This document shows positions 19,318 to 28,188 of a stretch of 64,000 bases of DNA, piece after piece. The number at the start of each line of letters is the position of its first letter. The first letter of the stretch is position 1. Source of the DNA: Thalassorhabdomicrobium marinisediminis (GTDB taxonomy: Bacteria; Pseudomonadota; Alphaproteobacteria; Rhodobacterales; Rhodobacteraceae); NCBI RefSeq assembly GCF_003072065.1, contig NZ_QCYG01000002.1, positions 372,001 through 436,000 of the forward strand, given 5' to 3'. The notes below the pieces were generated by a model. It ran no database searches, was not told the origin of the DNA, and was given only the letters and a program-made list of their open reading frames with translations. A program made the translations under genes and the position numbers.

Positions 19318-21759
19318 ATGGCTGATCTTCCCAAACAGGCCCGCGTGGTCATCATCGGCGGCGGCGTCATCGGCTGCTCGGTCGCCTATCATCTGACCAA
19401 ACAGGGCTGGCGCGACGTGGTCCTGCTCGAGCGCAAACAGCTCACCAGCGGCACCACATGGCACGCGGCTGGACTGATCGCGCAGCTTCGTGCGACCCAG
19501 AACATGACGCGCCTCGCCAAATACAGCCAAGAGCTTTACGGCGGGTTAGAGACCGAAACCGGCGTCGCGACGGGCTTCAAACGCTGCGGTTCGATCACGG
19601 TTGCTTTGACCGAGGAACGCCGCGAAGAAATCTACCGCCAAGCCGCCATGGCCCGCGCCTTCGGCGTCGAGGTTGAAGAGATCAGCCCGGCGGAGGTCAA
19701 GCAGCGCTACGAACACCTCAACATCGACGGGGTGACCGGCGGCGTCTATCTGCCCCGTGACGGACAAGGCGACCCCGCAAACATCGCGCTGGCGCTGGCC
19801 AAGGGCGCGCGGCAACGGGGCGCGGTGATCAAAGAGCGGGTGAAAGCCACCGGCGTGCAGCGCGACGGGCGGCGGATCACCGGCGTCCATTGGCAGGATG
19901 CGACTGGCGAACAGGGCACCATCGCCTGCGACCACGTCGTGAACTGCGCGGGCATGTGGGGGCGCGAGGTGGGCCAGATGCTGAGCACCAACGTGCCGCT
20001 GCAGGCCTGCGAACACTTCTACATCGTGACGGAAGCCATCCCGGGCCTGACGCAGCAGCCCGTCCTGCGCGTGCCGGATGAGTGCGCCTATTACAAAGAG
20101 GACGCGGGCAAGATGCTTCTGGGCGCGTTCGAGCCTGTCTCGAAGCCCTGGGGCCCGATCCCCGAAGACTTCGAATTCGACCAACTGCCCGAGGATTTCG
20201 ACCATTTCGAGCCGATCCTCGAAAAGGCCGTCGAACGGTTGCCGATGTTGGCGGACGCGGGGATTCACACGTTCTTCAACGGGCCGGAAAGTTTCACCCC
20301 CGACGATGCCTATCACCTTGGGCTCTGCCCCGAGATGGACAACGTCTGGGTCGCGGCGGGCTTCAACTCCATCGGCATCCAGTCGGCGGGCGGCGCAGGC
20401 ATGGCGCTGGCGGAGTGGATGGACACCGGCGAAAAGCCCTTCGATCTGGGCGACGTGGACATCAGCCGGATGCAGCCGTTTCAGGGCAACAAGGCCTATC
20501 TGAAGGCCCGCGCTTCTGAAACGCTGGGTCTGCTCTATGCCGATCACTTCCCCTTCCGTCAGAAAGCCACCGCCCGCGGCATCCGCCGCACCCCGTTCCA
20601 TCGGCATCTGCTGGAGCAGGGCGCCGTGATGGGCGAGCTTGCGGGGTGGGAGCGTGCGAACTGGTTCGCCACCGAAGGCCAGACGCCGGAGTATTCTTAT
20701 TCGTGGAAGCGGCAGAATTTCTTCGACAACGTCGCCGCCGAGCACAGGGCGGTGCGTGAGGCTGTCGGCCTGTATGACATGTCCTCTTTCGGTAAGATCA
20801 GGGTCGAAGGCCGCGACGCGGAAAGGTTCCTGAACTACGTCGGCGGCGGCAACTTCTCGGTGCCCGTGGGCAAGATTGTCTATACCCAGTTTCTGAACGA
20901 TCGTGGTGGAATAGAGTCTGATGTGACTGTCACCCGCCTGTCGGAACAGGCCTATCTGGTGGTCACCCCCGCCGCCACGCGGCTGGCGGACCAGACATGG
21001 ATGGAGCGGCATCGCGGCGATTTCGACGTTGTGATCACAGACGTCACCGCCGGTGAGGGCGTGCTCGCCGTTATGGGGCCGAACAGCCGCAACCTGTTGC
21101 AGGCCGTCTCGCCGGCGGATTTCAGCAACACCACCAACCCCTTCGGCACCGCGCAAGAGATCGAGATCGGCATGGGCCGCGCCCGTGTCCATCGCGTCAC
21201 TTATGTGGGCGAACTGGGGTGGGAGGTGTACGTCTCCGCCGATCAGGCCGCCCATGTGTTCGAGACCTTGCACGAGGCGGGGCAGGATCACGGGCTCAAG
21301 CTTTGCGGGATGCACATGATGGACACCTGCCGCATCGAAAAGGGCTTTCGGCATTTCGGCCATGACATCACCTGCGAAGATCACGTGCTCGAAGCGGGCC
21401 TTGGTTTTGCGGTCAAGAAGGACAAGCCCGACTTCATCGGCCGCGCCGCGGTCCTCGCCAAGCAGGAAGCCGGCCTCGACAGCCGTCTGCTGCAATTCCG
21501 GCTCACCGATCCTGAGCCGCTGCTCTATCACAATGAGCCGATCCTGCGCGACGGCGAGATCGTGGGCTACCTGTCCTCGGGCGCCTATGGCCATACGTTG
21601 GGCGGCGCTATCGGGCTGGGCTACGTCCCATGTCGGGGCGAGACGGCGGCCGAGGTCCTCGCCTCGACCTACGAGATCGACGTGATGGGCACGCGGGTGC
21701 GGGCCGAAGCCTCGCTCAAGCCGATGTATGATCCCAAGTCCGAACGGGTGAAGGTCTGA
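19318..21759 (+). CDS. FAD/GcvT-domain dehydrogenase (dimethylglycine/sarcosine dehydrogenase family), copy 2
   Basis: The 813-residue enzyme repeats the architecture of copy 1: FAD motif IGGGVIGCS, covalent-FAD histidine H49 in GTTWHAAGL, a FAO_M segment ending near NKAYLKARA, then a GcvT folate domain (YVGELGWEVYVS) and C-terminal barrel. The AGL after the histidine and the KFFNGPESFTPD-like FFNGPESFTPDD segment match classical sarcosine/dimethylglycine dehydrogenases better than copy 1 does. It would transfer the N-methyl carbon to tetrahydrofolate and electrons to the ETF chain. AGGAGG precedes ATG 19318, 9 bases after the methyltransferase stop, so all three genes form one operon. Confidence 0.9.
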   Translation: MADLPKQARVVIIGGGVIGCSVAYHLTKQGWRDVVLLERKQLTSGTTWHAAGLIAQLRATQNMTRLAKYSQELYGGLETETGVATGFKRCGSITVALTEERREEIYRQAAMARAFGVEVEEISPAEVKQRYEHLNIDGVTGGVYLPRDGQGDPANIALALAKGARQRGAVIKERVKATGVQRDGRRITGVHWQDATGEQGTIACDHVVNCAGMWGREVGQMLSTNVPLQACEHFYIVTEAIPGLTQQPVLRVPDECAYYKEDAGKMLLGAFEPVSKPWGPIPEDFEFDQLPEDFDHFEPILEKAVERLPMLADAGIHTFFNGPESFTPDDAYHLGLCPEMDNVWVAAGFNSIGIQSAGGAGMALAEWMDTGEKPFDLGDVDISRMQPFQGNKAYLKARASETLGLLYADHFPFRQKATARGIRRTPFHRHLLEQGAVMGELAGWERANWFATEGQTPEYSYSWKRQNFFDNVAAEHRAVREAVGLYDMSSFGKIRVEGRDAERFLNYVGGGNFSVPVGKIVYTQFLNDRGGIESDVTVTRLSEQAYLVVTPAATRLADQTWMERHRGDFDVVITDVTAGEGVLAVMGPNSRNLLQAVSPADFSNTTNPFGTAQEIEIGMGRARVHRVTYVGELGWEVYVSADQAAHVFETLHEAGQDHGLKLCGMHMMDTCRIEKGFRHFGHDITCEDHVLEAGLGFAVKKDKPDFIGRAAVLAKQEAGLDSRLLQFRLTDPEPLLYHNEPILRDGEIVGYLSSGAYGHTLGGAIGLGYVPCRGETAAEVLASTYEIDVMGTRVRAEASLKPMYDPKSERVKV

Positions 21760-21854
21760 TCATAACGCAAAGTGATCCCCCGCATCGCGTTTTGTCATGA
21801 CGCAGGCGGGGCTGGCATCTTCCCTTTCCCGCTGCGCCGTGCGCTAGTGGCAGC

Positions 21855-22772
21855 ATGAGAACGCCACCCCCCGCCACCACGAAACCCGTGATCGCCAATG
21901 AGGACACCCCCCGCGGGCTGATCTTCGCCCTGTCAGCCTATGTGCTCTGGGGCTTCCTGCCGCTTTACCTCAAGGCGCTGACCCACGTGCCCGTGCTCGA
22001 AGTGATCGCCCACCGGGTCATCTGGTCCGTGCCCATTGCCGGGATTGTGCTGATCGCTATGGGGCGCACCGGCGACATCGGCCCCGCCTTGCGCAATCCG
22101 CGCATGTTGATCATGGCTTGCGTGACGGCGGTGCTCGTCTCGATCAACTGGGGCGTCTATATTTTCGCCATCGTCACCGACCGCGCGGCGGACGGGGCGC
22201 TGGGCTATTACATCAACCCGTTGTTCTCGATGTTCCTTGGCGCCGTGCTGCTGGGCGAACGAATGACGCGACCGCAACTGGTCGCCGTGGGGCTGGCGGC
22301 GCTGGCGGTGGTGATCCTGTTCCTCGATGCGTCGCGCCCGCCGTGGATCCCGCTGGGGCTGACAGTGTCCTGGGGCCTTTACGCCTATTTCAAGAAATCC
22401 CTGCCCGTGGGCCCCAATCAGGGCTTCCTGCTTGAGGTTCTGATCCTGTCCGTGCCCGCGCTCGCCTTCCTTGGATGGCTGAGCCTGCAGGGGCAAAGCA
22501 GCTTCCTTCTGGATGGCACCACCACGCTTTTGCTGATAGGGTGCGGGCTGATCACGGCGGTGCCGCTGCTGTTCTATGCCAATGGCGCGAAGCTGACCAA
22601 GCTGAGCACCATCGCAATCCTGCAATACCTCACGCCGACGATGATCCTAGCGCAGGCGGTCTTTGTCTTTGGCGAGGAGCTGGACCGCGCGCGCATGATC
22701 GCCTTTCCGCTGATCTGGGCGGCGCTGCTGATCTACACGGTCTCTCTGGTGCGGGGAATGCGGAAGGCGTAA
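21855..22772 (+). CDS. rarD: EamA-family transporter RarD
   Basis: The 305-residue integral membrane protein has about ten hydrophobic segments and the RarD signature: AYVLWGFLPLYLKAL at the start, SINWGVYIFAI, GALGYYINPLFSMFLG and the late IAILQYLTPTMI. RarD belongs to the drug/metabolite superfamily; a chloramphenicol link exists in Pseudomonas but the natural substrate is unknown. It ends 10 bases before rluA on the same strand, so co-transcription is likely. Confidence 0.9.
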   Translation: MRTPPPATTKPVIANEDTPRGLIFALSAYVLWGFLPLYLKALTHVPVLEVIAHRVIWSVPIAGIVLIAMGRTGDIGPALRNPRMLIMACVTAVLVSINWGVYIFAIVTDRAADGALGYYINPLFSMFLGAVLLGERMTRPQLVAVGLAALAVVILFLDASRPPWIPLGLTVSWGLYAYFKKSLPVGPNQGFLLEVLILSVPALAFLGWLSLQGQSSFLLDGTTTLLLIGCGLITAVPLLFYANGAKLTKLSTIAILQYLTPTMILAQAVFVFGEELDRARMIAFPLIWAALLIYTVSLVRGMRKA

Positions 22773-22782
22773 GACGCGGCCT

Positions 22783-23430
22783 ATGTCCGATGTCTATTCG
22801 CCCCCGACCGACCCGCTTGACGTGATCCATTCGGACCACGAAATCCTCATCGTGAACAAGCCTTCGGGCCTGCTGTCCGTGCCCGGCAAGGGGCCGCATC
22901 TGGCCGATTGCCTGATGGCGCGGGTGCAGGACGCCTTTCCCACCGCGCTGCTGATTCACCGGCTGGATCGCGACACCAGCGGCGTGATGGTCTTCGCGCT
23001 GACCCCCCATGCGCAGCGGTACATCGGGCTGCAGTTCGAAAAGCGGCAGACCAAAAAGACCTATGTCGCCCGCGTTTCAGGCAAGCTAGAGCCGAAAACA
23101 GGCACCGTTGATCTGCCCCTGATCGTCGATTGGGAAAACCGCCCCCGCCAGAAGGTCTGTCACGAGACGGGCAAGCCCGCGCAGACCGATTGGCGCGTTT
23201 TGCGCAGCAACAGTGACGAAAGCCGCGTGCGATTGATGCCCAAGACCGGCCGCAGCCACCAGTTGCGGGTGCATATGCTCAGCCTTGGTCATCCGATTTT
23301 GGGCGATCCCTTTTATGCGACGGGGGCGGCGCTGGATCATCCCCGCCTCATGCTGCATTCCGAAGAACTGCGCCTGCGCCATCCCGACGGGGGTGAAGGC
23401 GTGCGGTTCCGCGCCAAGGCGCCATTCTAG
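22783..23430 (+). CDS. rluA: Dual-specificity rRNA/tRNA pseudouridine synthase RluA
   Basis: The 215-residue enzyme follows E. coli RluA closely in length and motifs: VNKPSGLLSVPG, the catalytic aspartate D62 in HRLDRDTSG, DWENRPRQKVC, ETGKPAQTDW and TGRSHQLRVHM. RluA makes pseudouridine at position 746 of 23S rRNA and position 32 of some tRNAs. No S4 domain is present, which separates it from RluC/RluD types. The convergent kinase-like gene ends only 3 bases beyond its stop. Confidence 0.9.
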   Translation: MSDVYSPPTDPLDVIHSDHEILIVNKPSGLLSVPGKGPHLADCLMARVQDAFPTALLIHRLDRDTSGVMVFALTPHAQRYIGLQFEKRQTKKTYVARVSGKLEPKTGTVDLPLIVDWENRPRQKVCHETGKPAQTDWRVLRSNSDESRVRLMPKTGRSHQLRVHMLSLGHPILGDPFYATGAALDHPRLMLHSEELRLRHPDGGEGVRFRAKAPF

Positions 23431-23433
23431 GGG

Positions 23434-24441
23434 TTAGATCCCCGCCAGCCGCCGGTCGGTCAGGTTAAGCCGGCCGGCGACGATGGGCGCCACCGTGTCG
23501 CGCAATTCGGGCTCGCGTTGCAGCACGATCTCCAACTCGTCGAGGCGGTTCATCGCGATAAGTTCCGCCAGATCGGCGCGGGGCAGGGTGGCCACGGGCT
23601 GGATCAACTCGACACGGCTTTCCGGCACCAGCGCGCGCAGGGCCTTGGGGTCCAGATCCGTCTCTGCAAAAGCATAAATGCCGGTGCCCTTGGCGGGCAG
23701 GGCAAAGGCGCACAGGATCACGTCGCGCACCCCCTCATGGGCCATGAGTTCGGCGCGAATGGCCGCGCCCTCTTGCGCGATGCGGTTGCCGCTGCCCTCG
23801 CTGTCGGACCAGTTGAACAGCCCCCGCGTGACTGCGTTGTAAAGCTTCTTGCCCGTGGCCATCCAGATCCGCGTGGGCAGGGACTTGCGTTGCAACATGC
23901 GCCGTTCGGTCGGGGTCAGAAGGTGGCGCGCATAGCGCCCCTTCTGCTTCACCAGATGGCGCAGATCCTCATAGCCCATCAGGCGGAACAGCTTGCCGCG
24001 GCGTCGATGCACGCTCGCCAGTTGGAAGTCGATCACCGCCGCGCGCCCGTCCGGGGCCTGCAGCCAGTTCTGCGGCTTGGCCAGATCGTTGTGCGTCACG
24101 CCGCGCGCCCGCATCTCGCGCAGGATGCGCTTGGCGTCCTTGTAAAAGGCGGCGTCGTCGGGCTTGGCAAGGTTCAGGGGGATGCCCTCGGACCACGACC
24201 GCAGGATGCCTTCCTCGTCCACCCGGATCAGCTCGGGCGTGCCCGTGATCCCCGTCACCACCCGCAGGGACCGCACCTCTTTGCGGGCCAGAAACGCGGC
24301 GATGGGCTTGGCCCAGACCGGCACCCCGTCCAGCTTGCGCAGCACCAGCTTGCGCTCGGGCGCGCCCTCGAGATGGCCCGAGACGGTCTCGGAGAACTCG
24401 TCGCGTTTGTGCGTGGTGGTGGGGATGAAATCAGGGCGCAT
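23434..24441 (-). CDS. RIO/LPS-kinase-like domain fused to acyl-CoA-synthetase C-terminal-like domain
   Basis: The 335-residue protein (start at MRPDFIP; a further ATG lies at 24468 and neither has a clear ribosome site) has two parts. Residues about 25-200 resemble a small protein-kinase-like fold: HNDLAKPQN at 117-125 fits the catalytic loop HxDxxxxN and VIDFQLA near 138 fits the metal-binding DFG-like site. Residues about 235-330 (GVRDVILCAFALPAKGTGIY, ALRALVPESRVELIQPV, LPRADLAELIAMNRLDELE) look like the C-terminal domain of AMP-forming acyl-CoA synthetases, without their N-terminal catalytic domain. Substrate and role are unknown. Confidence 0.7.
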   Translation of the reverse strand: MRPDFIPTTTHKRDEFSETVSGHLEGAPERKLVLRKLDGVPVWAKPIAAFLARKEVRSLRVVTGITGTPELIRVDEEGILRSWSEGIPLNLAKPDDAAFYKDAKRILREMRARGVTHNDLAKPQNWLQAPDGRAAVIDFQLASVHRRRGKLFRLMGYEDLRHLVKQKGRYARHLLTPTERRMLQRKSLPTRIWMATGKKLYNAVTRGLFNWSDSEGSGNRIAQEGAAIRAELMAHEGVRDVILCAFALPAKGTGIYAFAETDLDPKALRALVPESRVELIQPVATLPRADLAELIAMNRLDELEIVLQREPELRDTVAPIVAGRLNLTDRRLAGI

Positions 24442-24525
24442 GGGACATGAGTATCGGGGATCGGGCATCGGGAAAAGCGAAAGGCGGCAGGGGTCCTGCC
24501 GCCCGTGGTCGTCATCCGCGCCGGA

Positions 24526-25950
24526 TCAGGAAGACCAGCCCGAGACGGCCTTGACCTCAAGGAACTCCTCCAGCCCGTAAAGACCGCCCTCGCGCCCGTT
24601 GCCCGACTGCTTGTAGCCGCCGAAGGGAGAGCCCTGCGCGAAGTCCTGCCGGTTCGTCTCGACCATGCCCGACCGCAACCGCCGCGCGACATAGCGGCGC
24701 TTTTCATCGTCGGGCGTCTGCACGTAGTTCGTCAGCCCGTAGGGCGTGTCGTTGGCGATGGCGATGGCCTCGTCCACCGTGTCGAACTTGAGGATCGACA
24801 GCACCGGGCCGAACACCTCTTCCTGCGCGATGGTCATGTCGTTGGTCACATCGGCGATCACCGTCGGTTTGACGAAATAGCCCCGGTTCAGCCCGTCGGG
24901 CCGCCCCAGACCGCCCGCGGTCAGGCGCCCTTCGGCCATGCCGGTCTCGATCAGCCCTTGGATCTTGTCGAACTGCACCTCGGACACCACCGGTCCGATG
25001 TGCTTGCCCTCCTGCGCGGCGGGGCCCACTTTGGTGTCCTGCGCCACCCGTGTCGCGATTTCGACCGCTTCGTCGTAAAAGGGCGCTTCCACCAACATCC
25101 GCGTGGGCGCGTTGCAGGACTGGCCCGAGTTCTGGAAGCAGTGCGTGGCCCCGTCCTTGACCGCTTGCGCACCCGCCTCTTTGAAGATGATGTTGGCCCC
25201 CTTGCCGCCCAGCTCCAGCGACACCCGCTTGAGCGTATCCGCCGCCGCCTTGGAGATCAGCTTGCCCGCGCGGGACGAGCCGGTGAAGCTGACCATATCC
25301 ACGTCCTCGTGCGCCGAAAGCTGAGAGCCAACGCCCGGCCCGTCCCCGTTCACAAGATTGAACACGCCCTTGGGGAAGCCCGCCTCGTCCATGAACTCCG
25401 CGAACAGCAGGCCGGACAGGGGCGCGATTTCCGAAGGTTTGAGCACCGTGGTGCAGCCCACGGCCACCGCAGGCACGACCTTGAGCATGATCTGGTTCAT
25501 CGGCCAGTTCCACGGCGTGATCAGCGCGCAAACGCCGATGGGTTCCAGCAGCGTCTTCTCCGTCGCGGTGAAATCCCGCTCGAATTCCATCTTGTCGAAG
25601 GCGTTGATGAACCCCTGCAAGTGCCAGGACCCTGCGCCGACCTGATTGGCGCGCGCGAAAGAGATCGGCGCCCCCATCTCAAGCGACATCGCCTTCGCCA
25701 TCTCGTCCTGCCGGTCGTTGTAAACCTCAAGCAGGCGCTGCAGCAGGGCCATCTTCTCGGACTTCTCGACAAAGGCCCAATCGTCAAACGCCGCTTTCGC
25801 CGCTGCCACGGCCGCGTCGGTATCCGCCTGATCGCCAAGGGAAATCACGGCGCAAACCTCTTCCGTCGAGGGGTCGATCACGTTGAAATCACGGGGCGTG
25901 ACGGGGGCAACCCAGGCGCCGTTGATGTAGAAGTCGCGTTTCTCGATCAT
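24526..25950 (-). CDS. NAD(P)-dependent aldehyde dehydrogenase
   Basis: The 474-residue ALDH superfamily enzyme has the N-terminal cofactor motif TPWNWPMNQ, the catalytic glutamate in SLELGGKGANI, the nucleophilic cysteine in NSGQSCNAPTR and the C-terminal PFGGYKQSGNGREGG. Length and motifs fit broad-specificity members; the substrate is unknown. ATG 25950 has AAAGG 8 bases upstream. The peroxiredoxin gene diverges from it with a 90-base shared promoter region, hinting that both respond to oxidative or aldehyde stress. Confidence 0.92.
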   Translation of the reverse strand: MIEKRDFYINGAWVAPVTPRDFNVIDPSTEEVCAVISLGDQADTDAAVAAAKAAFDDWAFVEKSEKMALLQRLLEVYNDRQDEMAKAMSLEMGAPISFARANQVGAGSWHLQGFINAFDKMEFERDFTATEKTLLEPIGVCALITPWNWPMNQIMLKVVPAVAVGCTTVLKPSEIAPLSGLLFAEFMDEAGFPKGVFNLVNGDGPGVGSQLSAHEDVDMVSFTGSSRAGKLISKAAADTLKRVSLELGGKGANIIFKEAGAQAVKDGATHCFQNSGQSCNAPTRMLVEAPFYDEAVEIATRVAQDTKVGPAAQEGKHIGPVVSEVQFDKIQGLIETGMAEGRLTAGGLGRPDGLNRGYFVKPTVIADVTNDMTIAQEEVFGPVLSILKFDTVDEAIAIANDTPYGLTNYVQTPDDEKRRYVARRLRSGMVETNRQDFAQGSPFGGYKQSGNGREGGLYGLEEFLEVKAVSGWSS

Positions 25951-26040
25951 GCCGAACCTTTCTGAAAGGGTGCAGTGGGTGGTAAGGTGTGTCGCCAAGT
26001 CATATATGAATGGGGACAACGCACAAGAAGGAGAGCCGAC

Positions 26041-26694
26041 ATGGGTTTGCGCATCAACGACACGATCCCTGACATGACCGTCGAGACCGACCACGGTGAG
26101 ATCAGCCTGCACGACTGGGTGGGCGACAACTGGGCGATCATCTTCAGCCATCCAAAGGATTTCACCCCCGTCTGCACGACCGAGTTCGGCGCCGTCGCAC
26201 AGCTCGCGGAGGAGTGGGAGAAGCGCGGAACCAAGGTGCTGGGCGTCTCCGTGGACGGGGTCGAGGATCACAAGAAGTGGAAGACCGACATCGAAGCCGT
26301 CGGCGGGGCCAAGGCGAATTTCGCCATCGTCGCCGATGACGACCTGAAAATGGCGAAGGCTTTCGACATGCTGCCCGCCGAGGCCTATCTGCCCGATGGT
26401 CGCACGCCCAACGATTCCGCGACCGTGCGCTCGGTCTTCATCATCGGGCCGGACAAGCAGCTCAAACTGTCGATGACCTATCCGATGAACGTGGGCCGCA
26501 ACTTCGCCGAGATCCTGCGCGCGCTCGACGGTTTGCAGACCGCCGCGAAAGAGGGTGTCGCCACGCCCGCAAACTGGGAAGTCGGGCAGGACGTGGTCGT
26601 CCCCACCTCCGTCTCGGACGAGGATGCGGTCGCGAAATTCGGTGCCATCGACACCAAGCTGCCCTATCTGCGGATGGCGAAACTGCCGCAGTAA
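26041..26694 (+). CDS. 1-Cys peroxiredoxin (Prdx6 type)
   Basis: The 217-residue peroxidase has its peroxidatic cysteine C45 in DFTPVCTTE and no other cysteine, with the long C-terminal domain (about 165-217) typical of the Prx6 group. It should reduce peroxides using an external thiol. The catalytic Thr42 in the TPVC motif and Arg in NDSATVRSVF are present. GAAGGAG precedes ATG 26041 at good spacing. A terminator lies 33 bases after its stop. Confidence 0.93.
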   Translation: MGLRINDTIPDMTVETDHGEISLHDWVGDNWAIIFSHPKDFTPVCTTEFGAVAQLAEEWEKRGTKVLGVSVDGVEDHKKWKTDIEAVGGAKANFAIVADDDLKMAKAFDMLPAEAYLPDGRTPNDSATVRSVFIIGPDKQLKLSMTYPMNVGRNFAEILRALDGLQTAAKEGVATPANWEVGQDVVVPTSVSDEDAVAKFGAIDTKLPYLRMAKLPQ

Positions 26695-26726
26695 ATAGGC
26701 CGCGGAAACACAGCTCCAACACGCGA

Positions 26727-26755
26727 AAGGCCCCACCAATCGGCGGGGCCTTTTT
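26727..26755 (+). terminator. Intrinsic terminator of peroxiredoxin gene
   Basis: GGCCCC (26729-26734) pairs with GGGGCC (26745-26750), flanked by AA and a run of five T residues. Confidence 0.85.
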
Positions 26756-26776
26756 GCATGTCGGGTGGGGGGGCGA

Positions 26777-27331
26777 TCAGGCGTGCAGCACGACGACCGA
26801 ATTCATCGGCACTCGCTCATAAAGATCGATGGCATCCTCGTTCACCATGCGCACGCAGCCGTTGGACACGCGGCGCCCGATGCCGGTGGGGTCCGGCGTG
26901 CCGTGGATCCGCAAGTAGGTGTCGCGCCCGCCGTCATAAAGATACAGCGCCCGCGCGCCCAGCGGGTTGTTCGGACCGCCGGGCATCCCGTCGGCGTAGG
27001 GCTCATACTTCTCAGGCTCGCGCCGGATCATCGCCGGGGTCGGCGTCCAGGTGGGCCATTCTTCCTTGCGTTTGATGCGATAGGTCCCCGGCACCCAACG
27101 CTCTTGCGGGGCGATCCCCACGGAATAGCGCAGCGCCTCACGGTTGGGCAGCGTCCAATAAAGCGCGAATTCGTCAGGGACCACGTGAAGCTGACCGGCG
27201 GGCACCTCGCCCAGCAGCGGCACCCGTTGCGGGCCACCGGTGACAGAAGCCGTGGCAGCGGTTGAGAGGGCAGGGGCGGCAAGGCTGGCCCCCAGGCCAG
27301 AGAGCACGGAACGGCGGGTTAAACGTGACAT
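26777..27331 (-). CDS. L,D-transpeptidase, Tat-exported (YkuD domain), paralog 1
   Basis: The 184-residue protein starts MSRLTRRSVLSGLGASLAAP, a twin-arginine signal peptide. The mature part is a YkuD catalytic domain with the signature HGTPDPTGIG and RRVSNGCVRM, where the histidine and cysteine are catalytic. It should cross-link peptidoglycan stems (3-3 links) or attach proteins to the wall in the periplasm. AAGGA precedes ATG 27331. Paralog 2 lies 125 bases upstream on the same strand, with a hairpin between, so transcription is probably at least partly separate. Confidence 0.9.
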   Translation of the reverse strand: MSRLTRRSVLSGLGASLAAPALSTAATASVTGGPQRVPLLGEVPAGQLHVVPDEFALYWTLPNREALRYSVGIAPQERWVPGTYRIKRKEEWPTWTPTPAMIRREPEKYEPYADGMPGGPNNPLGARALYLYDGGRDTYLRIHGTPDPTGIGRRVSNGCVRMVNEDAIDLYERVPMNSVVVLHA

Positions 27332-27376
27332 ATCATATCCTTTCGACGCAGCAGTCGTATGTGGATACAACAAAGC

Positions 27377-27407
27377 AAAACGGGGCTAAGTTCCCTTAAC
27401 CCCGTTC
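27377..27407 (-). terminator. Probable terminator between the two L,D-transpeptidase genes
   Basis: On the minus strand AACGGGG and CCCCGTT form a stem around a 14-base loop, followed by a short TTTTG tract. It lies 50 bases after the stop of paralog 2. The T-run is short, so efficiency is uncertain. Confidence 0.6.
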
Positions 27408-27456
27408 CACGTCGGTCTGAACGGCCTTTCCCTGACCCTTATCCGGGCGGGTGGCG

Positions 27457-28023
27457 TCAGTGCAGCACTGCGCGCGAGTTCATGGGCACGCGGGTGTAAA
27501 GGTCGGTGATATGGCTGTTGAGCAGGCGCACGCAGCCGTTGGACACGGCCGTGCCGATGGTGCGCGGTGCATTGGTGCCGTGGATCCGCAGGAAGGTGTC
27601 GCGGTTGCCGCGGAACAGATACAGCGCGCGGGCACCCAGCGGGTTGTTGATGCCGCCTTCCATGCCATCCTCATAGCGCTTGTAGGACCCCGGATCGCGG
27701 GCGATCATATCGGGCGTGGGCGTCCAGCTGGGCCATTCCTTCTTGGCCTTGATGCGAAAATCACCGCTTTCATACAGGCCCGCGCGGCCGATCCCGACCG
27801 CGTATTCCAGCGCCAGACCGGGGCCGAGCATCCAGTAAAGCTTGAAAGCGTCCGGCTCGACGTGCAGCTCACCGGGGGCATAATCGCGGTTGATCTGCAC
27901 CACGCGCGGCAGTTGCTGCTCGGGCACGAGGTAGGTTTGCGCCGCAGCAGTCGTGGCGGCGGATGTGGCAGCAAGGCCGGCCGTGGCAGCGGCCGAGCCC
28001 AGAAATGTGCGTCGTGTAATCAT
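27457..28023 (-). CDS. L,D-transpeptidase, Tat-exported (YkuD domain), paralog 2
   Basis: The 188-residue protein starts MITRRTFLGSAAATAGLAAT, again a twin-arginine signal (RRTFLG). The mature domain contains GELHVEPDAFKLYWMLGPG, KKEWPSWTPTPDMI and the catalytic block HGTNAPRTIG and SNGCVRLLN. It shares the same strand, layout and many motifs with paralog 1 but is clearly diverged, so the duplication is old. GGGAAG precedes ATG 28023. Expected role is peptidoglycan 3-3 cross-linking or protein anchoring. Confidence 0.9.
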   Translation of the reverse strand: MITRRTFLGSAAATAGLAATSAATTAAAQTYLVPEQQLPRVVQINRDYAPGELHVEPDAFKLYWMLGPGLALEYAVGIGRAGLYESGDFRIKAKKEWPSWTPTPDMIARDPGSYKRYEDGMEGGINNPLGARALYLFRGNRDTFLRIHGTNAPRTIGTAVSNGCVRLLNSHITDLYTRVPMNSRAVLH

Positions 28024-28131
28024 AAAACTTCCCCAGAATACGTCCTTCGTCATTCTATATGCGCTGCCATCGGCGTTCGGCAAGACGCGCGCGACTCACG
28101 ATGCGGTCAGTGTGACATTGCCGCGAGGGGC

Positions 28132-28168
28132 GAAAAACAAAAGGCCCCGGCGTTTCCACCGGGGCCTT
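28132..28168 (-). terminator. Intrinsic terminator of pnp
   Basis: A perfect 10-bp stem (AAGGCCCCGG / CCGGGGCCTT) on the minus strand is followed by TTTTGTTTTTCG. It lies 20 bases after the pnp stop. Confidence 0.92.
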
Positions 28169-28188
28169 TCCTGTCTCTGGATCAAAAA

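Noticed and set aside
16150-19530. A very long open frame on the minus strand, antisense to the FAD/GcvT and methyltransferase genes
   Set aside because: It mirrors strong GC-rich codon bias of the plus-strand genes, shows no domain pattern, and its composition (many His/Gly/Arg/Asp) is typical of antisense frames.
15973-21759. Recent tandem duplication of the two FAD/GcvT dehydrogenase genes
   Set aside because: Similarity is high only over the first 50 residues (FAD motif); the middle regions differ strongly, so they are old paralogs with probably different substrates.
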